Shown: positions 28,878 through 40,782, counted from the stretch's first letter. The stretch is 64,000 nucleotides of DNA from Rhizobium cauense (GCF_019511525.1 NZ_JAEUAT010000005.1:310001-374000), one strand, 5' to 3'. The notes: generated by a model not told the origin, from the letters alone. A program made the numbers and translations.

Positions 28878-29813
28878 TTACGCCCGAGGATGGGCACGGT
28901 CGTAAACTTCAAGCAATCGTGAGGAATCCACACCTGTGTAGACCTGGGTGGTGGAAAGGCTGGCGTGGCCAAGCAATTCCTGAATGGTTCTGAGATCACC
29001 GCCGCCAGCCAACAGGTGGGTCGCAAACGAATGGCGCAGCGCGTGCGGCGTCGCCGTTTCCGGCAGGCCGAAGGCGCTGCGCATCTTCTGCATGGTGCGC
29101 TGAATGATGGCCGCCTGCAGCTTGCCGCCCCGCGCGCCGCGGAAGAGCGGTTCCTTGCTCTCCAGATGATAAGGGCACAGGGAGCGGTATTTCTCGACCG
29201 CTTCCGTAACGACGGTCAGCAGCGGCACAAGCCGGGTTTTGTTGCCCTTGCCCGTGATCCGCAAGGTAGCCGCGCCGCGGTTGAAGTCATCAGGTGTCAG
29301 GTCGAGCGCTTCGGAGATGCGCAGGCCGCAGCCGTAGAGCAGAGTGAAAACGGCGGCATCGCGCGCCGCGATCCAGGGCTCTTCGTGCAGCTGCGCCTCG
29401 TCGCTGACGACGGTGATAGCTTGCCTGTCGGACAGGGGTTTCGGCAGGGACTTCGGCTGCTTTGGCGAGCGGATCGCGCCTGCGCCGGCTGCATTCACCA
29501 GCCCCTTCTTTTCAAGATAACGCAGCAGTGACCGCAGGCCGGCCAGATTGCGGCCAAGCGAACGTGCACCCGATCCCTCCTTGCGTCGCGCGGCGAGAAA
29601 TGCGCGGAAATCGGCGGGTCGCAATGCGTGGATGTCCTTCAGTGTTGCAGGGCCCGCGAGATGACCGGTCAGAAAAGTGAGGAACTGGCGGGTGTCGCGC
29701 TCGTAGGCGTCCAACGTATGTTCAGAAAGCCGGCGCTCGCGCGCCAGGCTGTCGAGCCAAGCCGAGCGTTCCGCCATCAGGCGCGGGTCGGCGATGATCA
29801 GCAGTTCGTTCAC
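28878..29813 (-). CDS. xerC: Tyrosine recombinase XerC
   Basis: Site-specific recombinase that, with XerD, resolves chromosome dimers at dif. The 311-residue protein has an N-terminal SAM-like core-binding domain (about 20-110) and a catalytic domain with Arg in YGCGLRISEAL, HALRHSFATHLL (His and Arg), LGHASLSTTQ and the nucleophile Tyr in VYTGVD. The start is GTG at 29813; an in-frame ATG 12 codons on is possible. It diverges from the acyltransferase gene and no mobile-element features surround it, so it is the housekeeping recombinase. Confidence 0.9.
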   Translation of the reverse strand: MNELLIIADPRLMAERSAWLDSLARERRLSEHTLDAYERDTRQFLTFLTGHLAGPATLKDIHALRPADFRAFLAARRKEGSGARSLGRNLAGLRSLLRYLEKKGLVNAAGAGAIRSPKQPKSLPKPLSDRQAITVVSDEAQLHEEPWIAARDAAVFTLLYGCGLRISEALDLTPDDFNRGAATLRITGKGNKTRLVPLLTVVTEAVEKYRSLCPYHLESKEPLFRGARGGKLQAAIIQRTMQKMRSAFGLPETATPHALRHSFATHLLAGGGDLRTIQELLGHASLSTTQVYTGVDSSRLLEVYDRAHPRA

Positions 29814-29955
29814 GTCTCAGACCCTTGAATTTGCCAGTCCTGCCGCCAATTCTGAAGGGACGATAGTTATGGAATCGATAATACCGGCCAAGTGGTTGTC
29901 ATGCTTCCATCATATTGATCGACATAACTGGTTTCCCAACGACGCAGGATCTTGC

Positions 29956-30903
29956 ATGCCACGGCGCCACCCCACGACCGCCTTAGGACAATTCGCGGAA
30001 GCGATTGCCCTGAATTCTCATGGCAAGCCGGGACATATCGTGGATACCCTGATCGCGGAGCGCGGACAGAGGATCGTGAAGCACCCGCTCTGGCCGGTCA
30101 TGCGTCCCTTCCTTTACACGCTCTTGCGCTACAACAGGGCGGTCAGCTTCGCCAACGATGTTGCGAGCATGCCGGGTTTCCAGTGCTTCGAGTACATGAG
30201 CAACCTGTTGAAACTCGACATCAATGTCAGGCATGGCGAACGCATCCCTGACACCGGCGGCTTCATCCTCGTCAGCAACCATCCGACAGGTATTGCCGAT
30301 GGCGTTGCCGTGTTCGACCTCCTGAAGCACAAACGGCCCGATATCATGGTGTTTGCAAACCGTGATGCGGTGCGCGTCAATCCGCGTTTTGCCGAGGTCA
30401 TTATTCCCGTCGAATGGCGCGAGGAATACAAGAGCAAGCTCAAGACCCGCGAAACGCTGCAGATCACCCATCACGCCGTCAGGGAAGGCAAGGCCACCGT
30501 GCTTTTCCCCTCCGGACGCATCGCCTACTGGGCGAATGGGCGCTTGAATGAGCGTCCGTGGAAAACGTCTGCGGTCGGGCTTGCTCGCAAATACAATCTG
30601 CCGATCCTGCCGGTTCACATGACGGCGCGCAATTCGGGCCTTTTCTATTGGTTTGCGAAGTGGTCGACCGAGCTTCGGGATATGACGGTCTTTCACGAGC
30701 TTCTGAACAAGCGCGGCGACCGCTTTGACTTCGTAGTTGGCAATCTGATTCCGGTGGAACATCTCGACGGCGATATCAACGAGGTGACCAAGGCACTGGA
30801 GGATCATACCGTGCATGCTCTTGATGCGGATGGCGACGCGCGATTCCTGCCGCTCGTCCCGCCCGTCGAGCCGCGAATGGCCAGCGCCCATTCAATTCGC
30901 TGA
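29956..30903 (+). CDS. PlsC-type acyltransferase
   Basis: A 315-residue lysophospholipid-type acyltransferase. The catalytic box is NHPTGIADG, a variant of the usual NHxxxxD. The substrate-binding motif is LFPSGRIAYW (usual FPEGT), and VPEW-type and ILPVHMT segments follow. It probably acylates a glycerophospholipid or related lipid at the inner membrane. Start choice is open: ATG 29956 has AGGA 7 bases upstream, while ATG 29869 has GAAGGGA 8 bases upstream and would add 29 unconserved-looking residues. It is followed after 21 bases by the AAA ATPase gene. Confidence 0.78.
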   Translation: MPRRHPTTALGQFAEAIALNSHGKPGHIVDTLIAERGQRIVKHPLWPVMRPFLYTLLRYNRAVSFANDVASMPGFQCFEYMSNLLKLDINVRHGERIPDTGGFILVSNHPTGIADGVAVFDLLKHKRPDIMVFANRDAVRVNPRFAEVIIPVEWREEYKSKLKTRETLQITHHAVREGKATVLFPSGRIAYWANGRLNERPWKTSAVGLARKYNLPILPVHMTARNSGLFYWFAKWSTELRDMTVFHELLNKRGDRFDFVVGNLIPVEHLDGDINEVTKALEDHTVHALDADGDARFLPLVPPVEPRMASAHSIR

Positions 30904-30924
30904 GCCGATAGGGTAAAGCGAGGC

Positions 30925-32061
30925 ATGCTGCTCCGCTCGATGTTTGCCCAGAACTACCGGTCCTTGCGATCGATCCGCATGGATCTTTCGGGGATCAATC
31001 TCTTCATCGGCGAGAACGGGGTTGGGAAATCCAACCTCTACCGCGCACTGCAGCTCATCCAGGCGGCGACGCGCGGGCGTCTGGCGCATGAGATCGCGGG
31101 TGAAGGCGGGATGTTTTCGGCGCTCTGGTCTGGGCCGCGCCGGGACGTCAACGGGCCTTTCCGGATCCGGCTGGAAACCGAACTTCTCGACGAGGAAAGA
31201 GCAATCACCTTCCGCTATCGTGTGGAAGCCGGCTTGCGACCACCGAAGGCGGCTGCAGGGTTCCCCTTCGAACCACAGATAAAAGCCGAAGAGCTTTCGA
31301 TTGAGACCGGGACGCGACCGGTTACGATGATGAAGCGCGCAGGCCCCGCCATATCGGTCCGCGGGCCGAACGGTCGGATGCAGGACTACCCGGAACAGGC
31401 GCTGACCTCTGAAACGGCAATCGCGTTGCTTGGCGATGCCGGGCATTATCCCGAGATCGGGACGTTTCGGCGTGCGATCGACGGCTGGCGTTTCTTCCAT
31501 GGCTTCCGGACGGATCGTCTTTCGCCGCTGCGCGCGCCCTGTCTTGCCGTCACGGCGCCGCTGCTGGATGAGGATGGCAGCAACATTGCCGCCGTCTTCG
31601 CGACGCTGGTGCATACGCGGGAAGATACCGTCGATCTCGATCGGGCCGTCGCAGCCGCCCTCGGCGGTGCGAAGCTCGTTGTGCCGCTGCCAGAGGAAAC
31701 GGCGGAGTTCGGCCTTTCCTTTCCGGAGTTCCCGAACCGCGTGTTTCAGCCGCGCGAGCTGTCGGACGGCCAGATCCGCTTTCTCGGGCTTGCGGCCGCG
31801 CTGATGTCCTATCGGCTGCCGCCGCTGATCGCGCTCAACGAACCAGAGGCGAGCCTCCATCCCGACATGCTGCCGCCATTGGCGGACATGATTGCGGAGG
31901 CGGCACGCAGCAGCCAGATCTGGATTGTTACGCATTCCGAAGCGCTGGCGGCTGCGGTGCGTGAGAAATGCGGTGCCCGCGCCCGCCATGTGGTACGGCA
32001 GGACGGCGCCACATGGATTGAGGGAATGCGGCTGACTGGTGTGATGGATGACGACGAGTAA
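30925..32061 (+). CDS. Orphan AAA ATPase (RecF/AAA_21 type)
   Basis: A 378-residue SMC/RecF-like ATPase domain with no nuclease or toprim domain attached. Walker A is GENGVGKS (residues 29-36). The ABC signature region is near RELSDGQIRFLGLAAAL, Walker B is LIALNEPEASLHP (about 301-313) with Asn in place of the usual Asp before Glu, and a switch His follows in WIVTHSEAL. The insert between the two halves probably forms a short coiled or lid region. Such ATPases often work with a partner such as an OLD nuclease; none is encoded next to it. A GCGAGG ribosome binding site supports the start. Confidence 0.78.
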   Translation: MLLRSMFAQNYRSLRSIRMDLSGINLFIGENGVGKSNLYRALQLIQAATRGRLAHEIAGEGGMFSALWSGPRRDVNGPFRIRLETELLDEERAITFRYRVEAGLRPPKAAAGFPFEPQIKAEELSIETGTRPVTMMKRAGPAISVRGPNGRMQDYPEQALTSETAIALLGDAGHYPEIGTFRRAIDGWRFFHGFRTDRLSPLRAPCLAVTAPLLDEDGSNIAAVFATLVHTREDTVDLDRAVAAALGGAKLVVPLPEETAEFGLSFPEFPNRVFQPRELSDGQIRFLGLAAALMSYRLPPLIALNEPEASLHPDMLPPLADMIAEAARSSQIWIVTHSEALAAAVREKCGARARHVVRQDGATWIEGMRLTGVMDDDE

Positions 32062-32121
32062 GCCGGTGCCAGCAGTCTTGCAGGTTTTCTTTTCGCGCCG
32101 ATCCGGGCATGGTCTCGCCCG

Positions 32122-34338
32122 ATGAGCACAGATTCGTCCGATCTCTTTGGAGCGTTGTTCGAGACGCCGCCGGCAACCCGCACGGTTCCGGTGCTCGTTC
32201 CCATGCCCGCGCCGAAGCCCTACTCCTATGCGGTGCCCGACGGCATGGCGGTTGAGCCGGGTTCGGTCGTACAGGTGCCGCTCGGTCCACGGCAGGTGAT
32301 CGGCGTCGTCTGGGATGGGGGAGAGGATGGCGTCGATCCGAAAAAGTTAAGGCCGATCAGCCACGTCTTCGATTGCCCGCCGCTGACCAAGGAGATGCGC
32401 GATTTCATCGACTGGGTGGCGAGCTATACGCTGTCGCCGCCCGGGCTTGTTGCGCGGATGGCGCTGCGTGCGCCGAATGCCTTCGAGCCTGAGCCGATGG
32501 TCGAGGGTTTGCGTTTCGTCGGCGGCGCGCCGGAGCGGATGACGCCGGCGCGTGCTCGTGTGCTCGATATCGCCGGCGACGGTCTTTCGTGGACGCGAAG
32601 TGGGCTTGCCCATGCGGCTGGCGTCTCGACAAGCGTGGTCGACGGCCTGGTCAGCCAAGGGATTTTCGAGACCGTGTTTCTGCCGCCGCCGCCGGTGGTT
32701 GCCAAGCCCGATCCGGATTTCGTGGCAGCACGGCTCGAAGGCCCGCAACGGGATGCGGCAGACGAGATACTGGCTGAGGTCCGAACGGGCGAGTTTTCAG
32801 TCTCGCTGATCGATGGCGTCACCGGTTCGGGCAAGACGGAGGTCTATTTCGAGGCAATCGCGGAAACCCTCAAGCGCGGCAAGCAGGTGTTGATCCTGTT
32901 GCCGGAGATCGCGTTGACGGCGAGCTTTCTAGAGCGCTTCCATGATCGATTCGGCGCCAAGCCGGCGGAATGGCATTCCGATCTCGCACCGCGCACCCGC
33001 GAGAAGGTCTGGCGCCAGGCAGTCACCGGCGAGGTTCGCGTCGTCGCCGGCGCGCGTTCGGCGCTCTTCCTGCCGTTCGAGGATCTCGGCCTCATCATCG
33101 TCGATGAAGAGCATGATCCGGCCTACAAGCAGGAAGACCGCGTCTATTACAACGCGCGCGACATGGCGGTCGTCCGCGCTCGCATTGCTGATTTCCCGGT
33201 GGTTCTCGTTTCTGCGACGCCGTCGGTCGAGAGCCAGGTCAATGGCCAGAGCGGGCGGTATACCACCATTCACATGCCGACCCGCTTCGGTGACGCGGCG
33301 CTGCCGGATCTGCATCTGATCGACATGCGCCGCCATGCGCCCGAGCGGGGTGGGTTCCTCTCGCCCGTGCTGATCCGGGCAATCGGCAAGACGGTCGAGA
33401 AGCAGCAGCAGGCGCTCCTTTTCCTCAACCGACGCGGCTATGCACCGCTGACCCTTTGCCGTGTTTGCGGACATCGCTTCCAGTGCCCGCAGTGTTCCAG
33501 TTGGCTGGTCGAGCACCGGTTCAAGAGACAGCTGCAGTGCCATCAGTGTGGTCATGCCGAGCGCACGCCAGAAGCCTGCCCGGAATGCGGTACGCTCGAT
33601 CATCTCGTCGCCTGCGGACCGGGCGTCGAGCGTATCGCGGAGGAGGTGGAGCGTCATTTTCCCGATGCGCGAACGATCGTGCTCTCGTCCGACATGATGG
33701 GCGGCGTCAAGCGGTTGCGTCTCGAGCTCGAGGCTATCGCAAAGGGAGAAGCCGATATCGTCATCGGCACGCAGCTCGTTGCCAAGGGCCATAACTTTCC
33801 GCTGATGACGCTAGTAGGCATCATCGACTCCGATCTCGGCCTTGCCAATGGCGATCCGCGCGCCGCCGAACGCACCTTCCAGCTGCTGTCGCAGGTGACC
33901 GGCCGCGCCGGTCGTACCGGCCTGAAGAGCCATGGCCTGCTGCAGACCTACCAGCCGCAGCACCCGGTCATGCAAGCGATTGTCTCAGGCGATGCCAGCG
34001 CCTTCTACGAGCGCGAGATTGCCGAGCGCGAGCGTGCCATTCTGCCGCCGTTCGGACGTCTGGCATCGATTATCGTCTCGGCGGAAACGCGCCATGATGC
34101 GGAAAATCATGCCCGCGGCATTCGAAACGCCGCACCCAATGTCTCCGGCATCTCAGTGCTTGGACCCGCAGAAGCGCCGCTTGCGCTGGTGCGCGGTCGA
34201 CACCGCTTCAGGCTGCTCGTGCATGGGCGGCGAAACTCCGACATGCAGGCGTTTCTCAGGGCCATGCTGGCGCAGGCGCCGAAGGAGCGCGGATCGGTAC
34301 ACGTGCAGCTCGACGTCGACCCGCAAAGCTTCCTGTAG
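32122..34338 (+). CDS. priA: Primosomal replication-restart helicase PriA
   Basis: Restarts stalled replication forks by loading the replisome. The 738-residue protein has the N-terminal fork-binding domain (VPMPAPKPYSYAVP). Walker A is GVTGSGKTE (about 231-240), with DEEH as Walker B, a later HRRGYAP-like segment, and two zinc sites from eight Cys between about residues 446 and 495 (CRVCG, CPQCS, CHQCG, CPECG). Helicase motifs V and VI (IVIGTQLVAKGHNFP and QVTGRAGR) are intact. No priB/priC-like gene is adjacent. Confidence 0.95.
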   Translation: MSTDSSDLFGALFETPPATRTVPVLVPMPAPKPYSYAVPDGMAVEPGSVVQVPLGPRQVIGVVWDGGEDGVDPKKLRPISHVFDCPPLTKEMRDFIDWVASYTLSPPGLVARMALRAPNAFEPEPMVEGLRFVGGAPERMTPARARVLDIAGDGLSWTRSGLAHAAGVSTSVVDGLVSQGIFETVFLPPPPVVAKPDPDFVAARLEGPQRDAADEILAEVRTGEFSVSLIDGVTGSGKTEVYFEAIAETLKRGKQVLILLPEIALTASFLERFHDRFGAKPAEWHSDLAPRTREKVWRQAVTGEVRVVAGARSALFLPFEDLGLIIVDEEHDPAYKQEDRVYYNARDMAVVRARIADFPVVLVSATPSVESQVNGQSGRYTTIHMPTRFGDAALPDLHLIDMRRHAPERGGFLSPVLIRAIGKTVEKQQQALLFLNRRGYAPLTLCRVCGHRFQCPQCSSWLVEHRFKRQLQCHQCGHAERTPEACPECGTLDHLVACGPGVERIAEEVERHFPDARTIVLSSDMMGGVKRLRLELEAIAKGEADIVIGTQLVAKGHNFPLMTLVGIIDSDLGLANGDPRAAERTFQLLSQVTGRAGRTGLKSHGLLQTYQPQHPVMQAIVSGDASAFYEREIAERERAILPPFGRLASIIVSAETRHDAENHARGIRNAAPNVSGISVLGPAEAPLALVRGRHRFRLLVHGRRNSDMQAFLRAMLAQAPKERGSVHVQLDVDPQSFL

Positions 34339-34418
34339 ATCGCGGTTGCCACGGGCTTTTGCCGGGCGTGCCAATCATGCCATAAGGACTGCGAAGCAGG
34401 GGATTCGGGGTCGGTCGA

Positions 34419-34808
34419 ATGGACTTTTACTTTCCAACTGAGCTTGGCGAACAGCTGGCTTTCGCAGCGGCAGCCTTTACGGCACTCGCGGGCTTTATCA
34501 TCATGTTTGCTCCGGGCTACGCGATGCGGCTCTTCGGCGTAATGCCGCGCGAAGGGCGACGCGACGGTTTTGCCGAGCAACGCTCTGTCGGCGGCTTCTA
34601 TCTCGGCTTCGGTCTCTCGGCCATCATGCTGGCACAGGACTGGATCTACATGGCGCTCGGAGCCTCTTTCGCCATGGCTGCTTTTGCGCGCATCATCTCG
34701 CTCCTTTCAGATAAGGGGAGCACGGTTCTCAACTATTTACTTCTGGTTGTGCAGATCGTACTGGCGGCGCTCCCGCTCGCATATGTTCTCGGTTTCTTTT
34801 CTGCTTGA
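34419..34808 (+). CDS. Small four-helix membrane protein
   Basis: A 129-residue protein with four hydrophobic segments (about 12-35, 55-70, 73-92 and 100-127) and a short charged loop (MPREGRRDGFAEQRS) after the first. I recognise no domain with a known role; it looks like the small integral-membrane DUF proteins often found beside priA and the atp operon in rhizobia. Four helices around charged cytoplasmic loops would suit a small transporter or assembly factor, but nothing shows this. Confidence 0.6.
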   Translation: MDFYFPTELGEQLAFAAAAFTALAGFIIMFAPGYAMRLFGVMPREGRRDGFAEQRSVGGFYLGFGLSAIMLAQDWIYMALGASFAMAAFARIISLLSDKGSTVLNYLLLVVQIVLAALPLAYVLGFFSA

Positions 34809-34940
34809 GTTGAGCGGATATTTCTCGCGCTGAGCTCTGGGTCGGCAGGCTTTGAGCATTTTTGCGTTAGAAATCGATGGGAAAGCCGTATTCGGGCATT
34901 ACGCGTGTTGCGAGTCCGAACATCCTATGTTAGACGGACC

Positions 34941-34991
34941 CCGAATTTCGGAAGAAGCAAGAGGCTTCTCTTGCGATTTCTGGGGGAAATC
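34941..34991 (+). promoter_or_regulatory. Row of three hairpins before the atp operon
   Basis: Three adjacent inverted repeats: CCGAA/TTCGG around one base (34941-34951), GCAAGAG/CTCTTGC with loop gctt (34957-34974), and GATTTC/GAAATC with a five-base loop (34975-34991). They end about 77 bases before the likely atpH start. No T-run follows, so this is not a terminator for the upstream gene. It is either a folded leader RNA or a set of protein sites. The whole gap from 34809 to 35068 holds no gene. Confidence 0.5.
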
Positions 34992-35068
34992 ATAACGAAT
35001 TCAAGATCATAGGTCAGGCGCCCGCCGGGGACCGGATTCTTGGGTTGAAATCAGGGAAATTTGGGCCA

Positions 35069-35629
35069 GTGGCAGACACATCCCAGCTTACTTCTGGTGT
35101 TGCAGAGCGCTATGCCTCGTCGCTGTTTGAGTTGGCGCTTGAGGAAGGCGCCGTCGAAAGCGTAAGCAAGGACCTTGACCGGTTCCAGACCATGCTCGAC
35201 GAGAGTGACGACCTGAAGCGTTTCGTTTCTAGCCCTGTTTTCTCGGCTGAAGACCAGCTCAAGGCAATCGTCGCCATCAGCGAGAAGGCCGGCATCAGCG
35301 GATTCTTCGCAAACTTTCTGAAGGTCGTGGCGCGTAACCGCCGCCTGTTTGCCCTCCCGGGCATGATCAAGGCCTTCCGCATCATCGCTGCCAATCAGCG
35401 CGGCGAAATTGCTGCCGAGGTCACCTCGGCCCATGCGCTCACTGCAGCGCAGGAAACCGAATTGAAGGCGGCGCTGAAGGGCGTCACCGGCAAAGACGTG
35501 GCGATTGCCGTCACGGTTGATCCGTCAATTCTTGGTGGTCTGATCGTGAAGGTCGGGTCCCGTCAGATTGATACGTCTCTTCGTACAAAACTCTCTACCC
35601 TTAAGCTTGCATTGAAAGAGGTCGGCTGA
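35069..35629 (+). CDS. atpH: ATP synthase F1 delta subunit
   Basis: Links F1 to the peripheral stalk b subunits. The 186-residue protein has the family N-terminus [20 protein letters not shown] and the C-terminal signature [21 protein letters not shown]. The start is not certain: no ATG is available, so I took GTG 35069, which gives the usual rhizobial beginning ADTSQL; TTG 35045 would add eight residues. An AGGGA element is 11 bases upstream of the GTG. First gene of atpHAGDC; Fo genes are not in this window, as is normal in alphaproteobacteria. Confidence 0.92.
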   Translation: MADTSQLTSGVAERYASSLFELALEEGAVESVSKDLDRFQTMLDESDDLKRFVSSPVFSAEDQLKAIVAISEKAGISGFFANFLKVVARNRRLFALPGMIKAFRIIAANQRGEIAAEVTSAHALTAAQETELKAALKGVTGKDVAIAVTVDPSILGGLIVKVGSRQIDTSLRTKLSTLKLALKEVG

Positions 35630-37158
35630 TGGATATCCGCGCTGCGGAAATTTCCGCAATTCTCAAAGACCAGATCAAAAACTTCGGTAAAGAGGCAGAA
35701 GTCTCGGAAGTCGGTCAGGTTCTCTCCGTCGGTGACGGTATCGCTCGCGTTTACGGTCTGGACAATGTTCAGGCAGGCGAAATGGTCGAATTCCCCGGTG
35801 GCATCCGTGGTATGGCGCTGAACCTGGAATCGGACAACGTCGGTGTTGTTATTTTCGGTTCGGACCGCGACATCAAGGAAGGCGACACCGTCAAGCGGAC
35901 CGGCGCCATCGTTGACGTTCCGGTTGGTCCGGAACTGCTCGGCCGCGTTGTCGACGCTCTCGGCAACCCGATCGACGGCAAGGGCCCGATCAACGCGACC
36001 CGCCGTGCGCGCGTCGACGTCAAGGCTCCTGGCATCATTCCGCGCAAGTCGGTTCATGAGCCGATGTCGACCGGCCTCAAGGCTATCGACGCGCTCATCC
36101 CGGTCGGTCGTGGCCAGCGCGAGCTCGTCATCGGCGACCGCCAGACCGGCAAGACCGCGATCATTCTCGACACGATCCTGAACCAGAAGGCTATCCACGA
36201 CAACGGCCCGGACGGCGACAAGCTGTACTGCGTCTACGTCGCTATCGGCCAGAAGCGTTCGACCGTTGCCCAGTTCGTCAAGGTTCTCGAAGAACGCGGC
36301 GCAATGAAGTACTCGATCGTCGTTGCTGCAACGGCTTCCGATCCGGCTCCGATGCAGTACCTGGCGCCGTTCGCCGGCTGCACGATGGGCGAATTCTTCC
36401 GCGACAACGGTCAGCACGCGCTGATCGGCTACGACGACCTGTCCAAGCAGGCTGTCGCTTATCGCCAGATGTCGCTGCTGCTGCGCCGCCCGCCGGGCCG
36501 CGAAGCTTATCCGGGCGACGTTTTCTACCTTCACTCCCGTCTCCTCGAGCGCGCTGCAAAGCTCTCCGACGAGAAGGGCGCTGGCTCTCTGACGGCTCTG
36601 CCTGTCATCGAAACCCAGGGCAACGACGTTTCGGCGTTCATTCCGACCAACGTGATCTCGATCACCGACGGCCAGATCTTCCTCGAAACCGACCTGTTCT
36701 ACCAGGGTATTCGTCCGGCCGTTAACGTCGGTCTGTCGGTTTCGCGCGTTGGTTCCGCCGCTCAGGTCAAGGCCATGAAGCAGGTTGCCGGCTCGATCAA
36801 GGGCGAACTCGCCCAGTATCGCGAAATGGCCGCCTTCGCTCAGTTCGGTTCGGACCTCGATGCTTCGACGCAGCGCCTGCTCAACCGCGGCGCACGCCTG
36901 ACCGAACTCCTGAAGCAGCCGCAGTTCTCGCCGCTGAAGACGGAAGAGCAGGTTGCGGTGATCTTCGCAGGTGTCAACGGCTACCTCGACAAGATCCCGG
37001 TCAACCAGGTCGGCAAGTTCGAACAGGGCCTGCTGTCGTACCTTCGCTCGGAAGGCTCGGCTATCCTCGACACGATCCGCACGGACAAGGCAATCAGCGA
37101 CGATACGAAGGGCAAGCTCACGGCTGCCGTCGATAGCTTCGCGAAGTCCTTCGCCTAA
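35629..37158 (+). CDS. atpA: ATP synthase F1 alpha subunit
   Basis: Non-catalytic nucleotide-binding subunit of the F1 hexamer. The 509-residue protein carries Walker [10 protein letters not shown] (from residue 169), the [10 protein letters not shown] signature and the long C-terminal helical domain. Its ATG overlaps the atpH stop by one base (TGATG), so translation is coupled. Confidence 0.97.
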   Translation: MDIRAAEISAILKDQIKNFGKEAEVSEVGQVLSVGDGIARVYGLDNVQAGEMVEFPGGIRGMALNLESDNVGVVIFGSDRDIKEGDTVKRTGAIVDVPVGPELLGRVVDALGNPIDGKGPINATRRARVDVKAPGIIPRKSVHEPMSTGLKAIDALIPVGRGQRELVIGDRQTGKTAIILDTILNQKAIHDNGPDGDKLYCVYVAIGQKRSTVAQFVKVLEERGAMKYSIVVAATASDPAPMQYLAPFAGCTMGEFFRDNGQHALIGYDDLSKQAVAYRQMSLLLRRPPGREAYPGDVFYLHSRLLERAAKLSDEKGAGSLTALPVIETQGNDVSAFIPTNVISITDGQIFLETDLFYQGIRPAVNVGLSVSRVGSAAQVKAMKQVAGSIKGELAQYREMAAFAQFGSDLDASTQRLLNRGARLTELLKQPQFSPLKTEEQVAVIFAGVNGYLDKIPVNQVGKFEQGLLSYLRSEGSAILDTIRTDKAISDDTKGKLTAAVDSFAKSFA

Positions 37159-37182
37159 TCGGACCTAAAGGACGGATAACGG

Positions 37183-39538
<2,356 letters not shown>

Positions 39539-39539
<1 letters not shown>

Positions 39540-39775
39540 TGAGCGACGCTCTCAACGAGATCTTCTGCTGCGACGCCCTTCGGGAAGTCGCAGCAGAGCT
39601 TCCCGCCCCAGCTGCCCCGACGATCTACAGATCGGACGACGGCAAGATGATGATGGTGGTGGGATTGATCCAGACCGAAGAGGGTCTTGGGTATCTTGAC
39701 CAGGCGATAGTGCACTGCCCGTTCTGCGGGACCAATTTGCAAGATACAGAAGCTGCCGAGAAGGTAAGTCACTGA
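39539..39775 (+). CDS. Small Cys-rich protein encoded inside the atp operon
   Basis: A 78-residue protein of unknown function, coupled by one-base overlaps to atpD before it and atpC after it. Cys10, Cys11, Cys60 and Cys63 (CC near the N-terminus, CPFCG near the C-terminus) could form one metal or redox site. The middle holds a strand-like KMMMVVGLIQ. It is not subunit epsilon, which follows, and does not resemble the alphaproteobacterial zeta inhibitor. Similar small genes appear at this place in rhizobia as far as I recall, but I know of no assigned role. The tight overlaps argue that it is expressed in step with F1. Confidence 0.75.
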
Positions 39776-40182
39776 TGGCTGACAATTTCAATTTTGAACT
39801 CGTATCTCCTGAGCGTCTGCTCCTTTCGGAGATGGTGACCGAAGTTGTCATTCCGGCAACCGACGGCGAGATGACCGTTATGGCGAACCACGCCCCGACG
39901 ATGACGACCATCAAGCCAGGCATCGTCAGCGTTCGTTCGGCTAATGGTTCGAAGCAGGATTACGTGGTTTTCGGCGGTTTCGCCGACATCCTGCCGACTG
40001 GCTGCACGCTGCTGGCCGAGTCTGCCGTGATCGTTCAGGATCTGTCCAAGGACGAACTGACGCTTCGCATCGAAGCTGCGCAGAGGGAGATTGCCGACAC
40101 CGTGCATCACGAGCACAAGTCGCGCCTGGAACACTACATCATGGAACTGACGCACCTGCAGGGTGTGATCGACCAGGATTGA
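39775..40182 (+). CDS. atpC: ATP synthase F1 epsilon subunit
   Basis: Rotor foot and regulator of F1. The 135-residue protein has the N-terminal beta-sandwich with FELVSPERLLLSEMV and PATDGEMTVMANHAP, and a C-terminal helical region. Its start overlaps the stop of the small Cys-rich gene by one base. Last gene of the operon, followed by a strong terminator. Confidence 0.95.
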   Translation: MADNFNFELVSPERLLLSEMVTEVVIPATDGEMTVMANHAPTMTTIKPGIVSVRSANGSKQDYVVFGGFADILPTGCTLLAESAVIVQDLSKDELTLRIEAAQREIADTVHHEHKSRLEHYIMELTHLQGVIDQD

Positions 40183-40206
40183 TCCACACGAACTTCAGCG
40201 TTTTTC

Positions 40207-40232
40207 AAAGCGGCCTTTCGGGCCGCTTTTTT
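40207..40232 (+). terminator. Rho-independent terminator of the atp operon
   Basis: Stem aaagcggcc/ggccgcttt with a five-base loop and six T in a row, 25 bases after the atpC stop. Confidence 0.92.
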
Positions 40233-40303
40233 GTTGCTGCTGCTCGCTGCGGCGGTAGCGAACGCCACGACGACTTCACGCGCGCCGGGCACTCGATTAT
40301 AAC

Positions 40304-40321
40304 CCTCAAGTAATCTTGAGG
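40304..40321. promoter_or_regulatory. SoxR box
   Basis: CCTCAAGTAATCTTGAGG is an 18-base near-perfect palindrome that matches the classic SoxR site (CCTCAAGTTAACTTGAGG at E. coli soxS) in all but the central bases. It ends only five bases before the soxR ATG, so its right arm also serves as the apparent ribosome binding site (TTGAGG). Autoregulation of soxR and control of the following SDR are the likely outcomes. Confidence 0.85.
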
Positions 40322-40326
40322 TTGCT

Positions 40327-40782
40327 ATGATGGAGAATCCATTCCGGAAACTGTTGACTGTGGGTGAAGTCGCCGGACGCAGCGGCCTCGCTGTCTCGGC
40401 CCTCCATTTCTACGAGGCGAAAGGCCTTATCTCCAGCATCCGCTCAAGCGGCAATCAGCGCCGCTTCGGCCGCGATGTGCTGCGCCGGCTGGGCATCATC
40501 AAGGTTGCACAGCGTGTCGGCATTCCCCTGGCAGAAATCCAGGCGGCGTTCGATACGCTGCCACACGGCCGCACGCCCACCGCCGCCGACTGGGAGCGCC
40601 TCTCGGCACTTTGGAAGGACGATCTCGATGCGCGCATCAATCGCCTGACAGCTCTGCGCGACAGGTTGACGGATTGCATTGGCTGTGGTTGCCTCTCGGT
40701 TGAAAGCTGCCCGCTGCGCAATCCCTATGATCGGCTGGCAAACGATGGGCCGGGTCCGCGTCTGCTGGAAACCGACGACTAG
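40327..40782 (+). CDS. soxR: Redox-sensitive transcriptional activator SoxR
   Basis: MerR-family sensor of redox-active compounds. The 151-residue protein has a winged helix ([21 protein letters not shown]), a dimerisation helix and the [2Fe-2S] motif [12 protein letters not shown] with Cys117, Cys120, Cys122 and Cys128, exactly the SoxR spacing. No soxS is present, as is usual outside enterobacteria, so it should act directly on target genes. The start could be either of two adjacent ATGs (40327, 40330). A SoxR box lies directly upstream and an SDR gene 64 bases downstream. Confidence 0.95.
   Translation: MMENPFRKLLTVGEVAGRSGLAVSALHFYEAKGLISSIRSSGNQRRFGRDVLRRLGIIKVAQRVGIPLAEIQAAFDTLPHGRTPTAADWERLSALWKDDLDARINRLTALRDRLTDCIGCGCLSVESCPLRNPYDRLANDGPGPRLLETDD

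Noticed and set aside
28878..29813. Tyrosine recombinase as an integrase of a mobile element
   Set aside because: The protein fits housekeeping XerC in length and motifs, neighbours are core genes, and no tRNA, direct repeat or phage gene is near.
34941..34991. The hairpins before atpH as a terminator of the upstream membrane-protein gene
   Set aside because: No T-run follows any stem, and the first stem lies over 130 bases past that stop codon.
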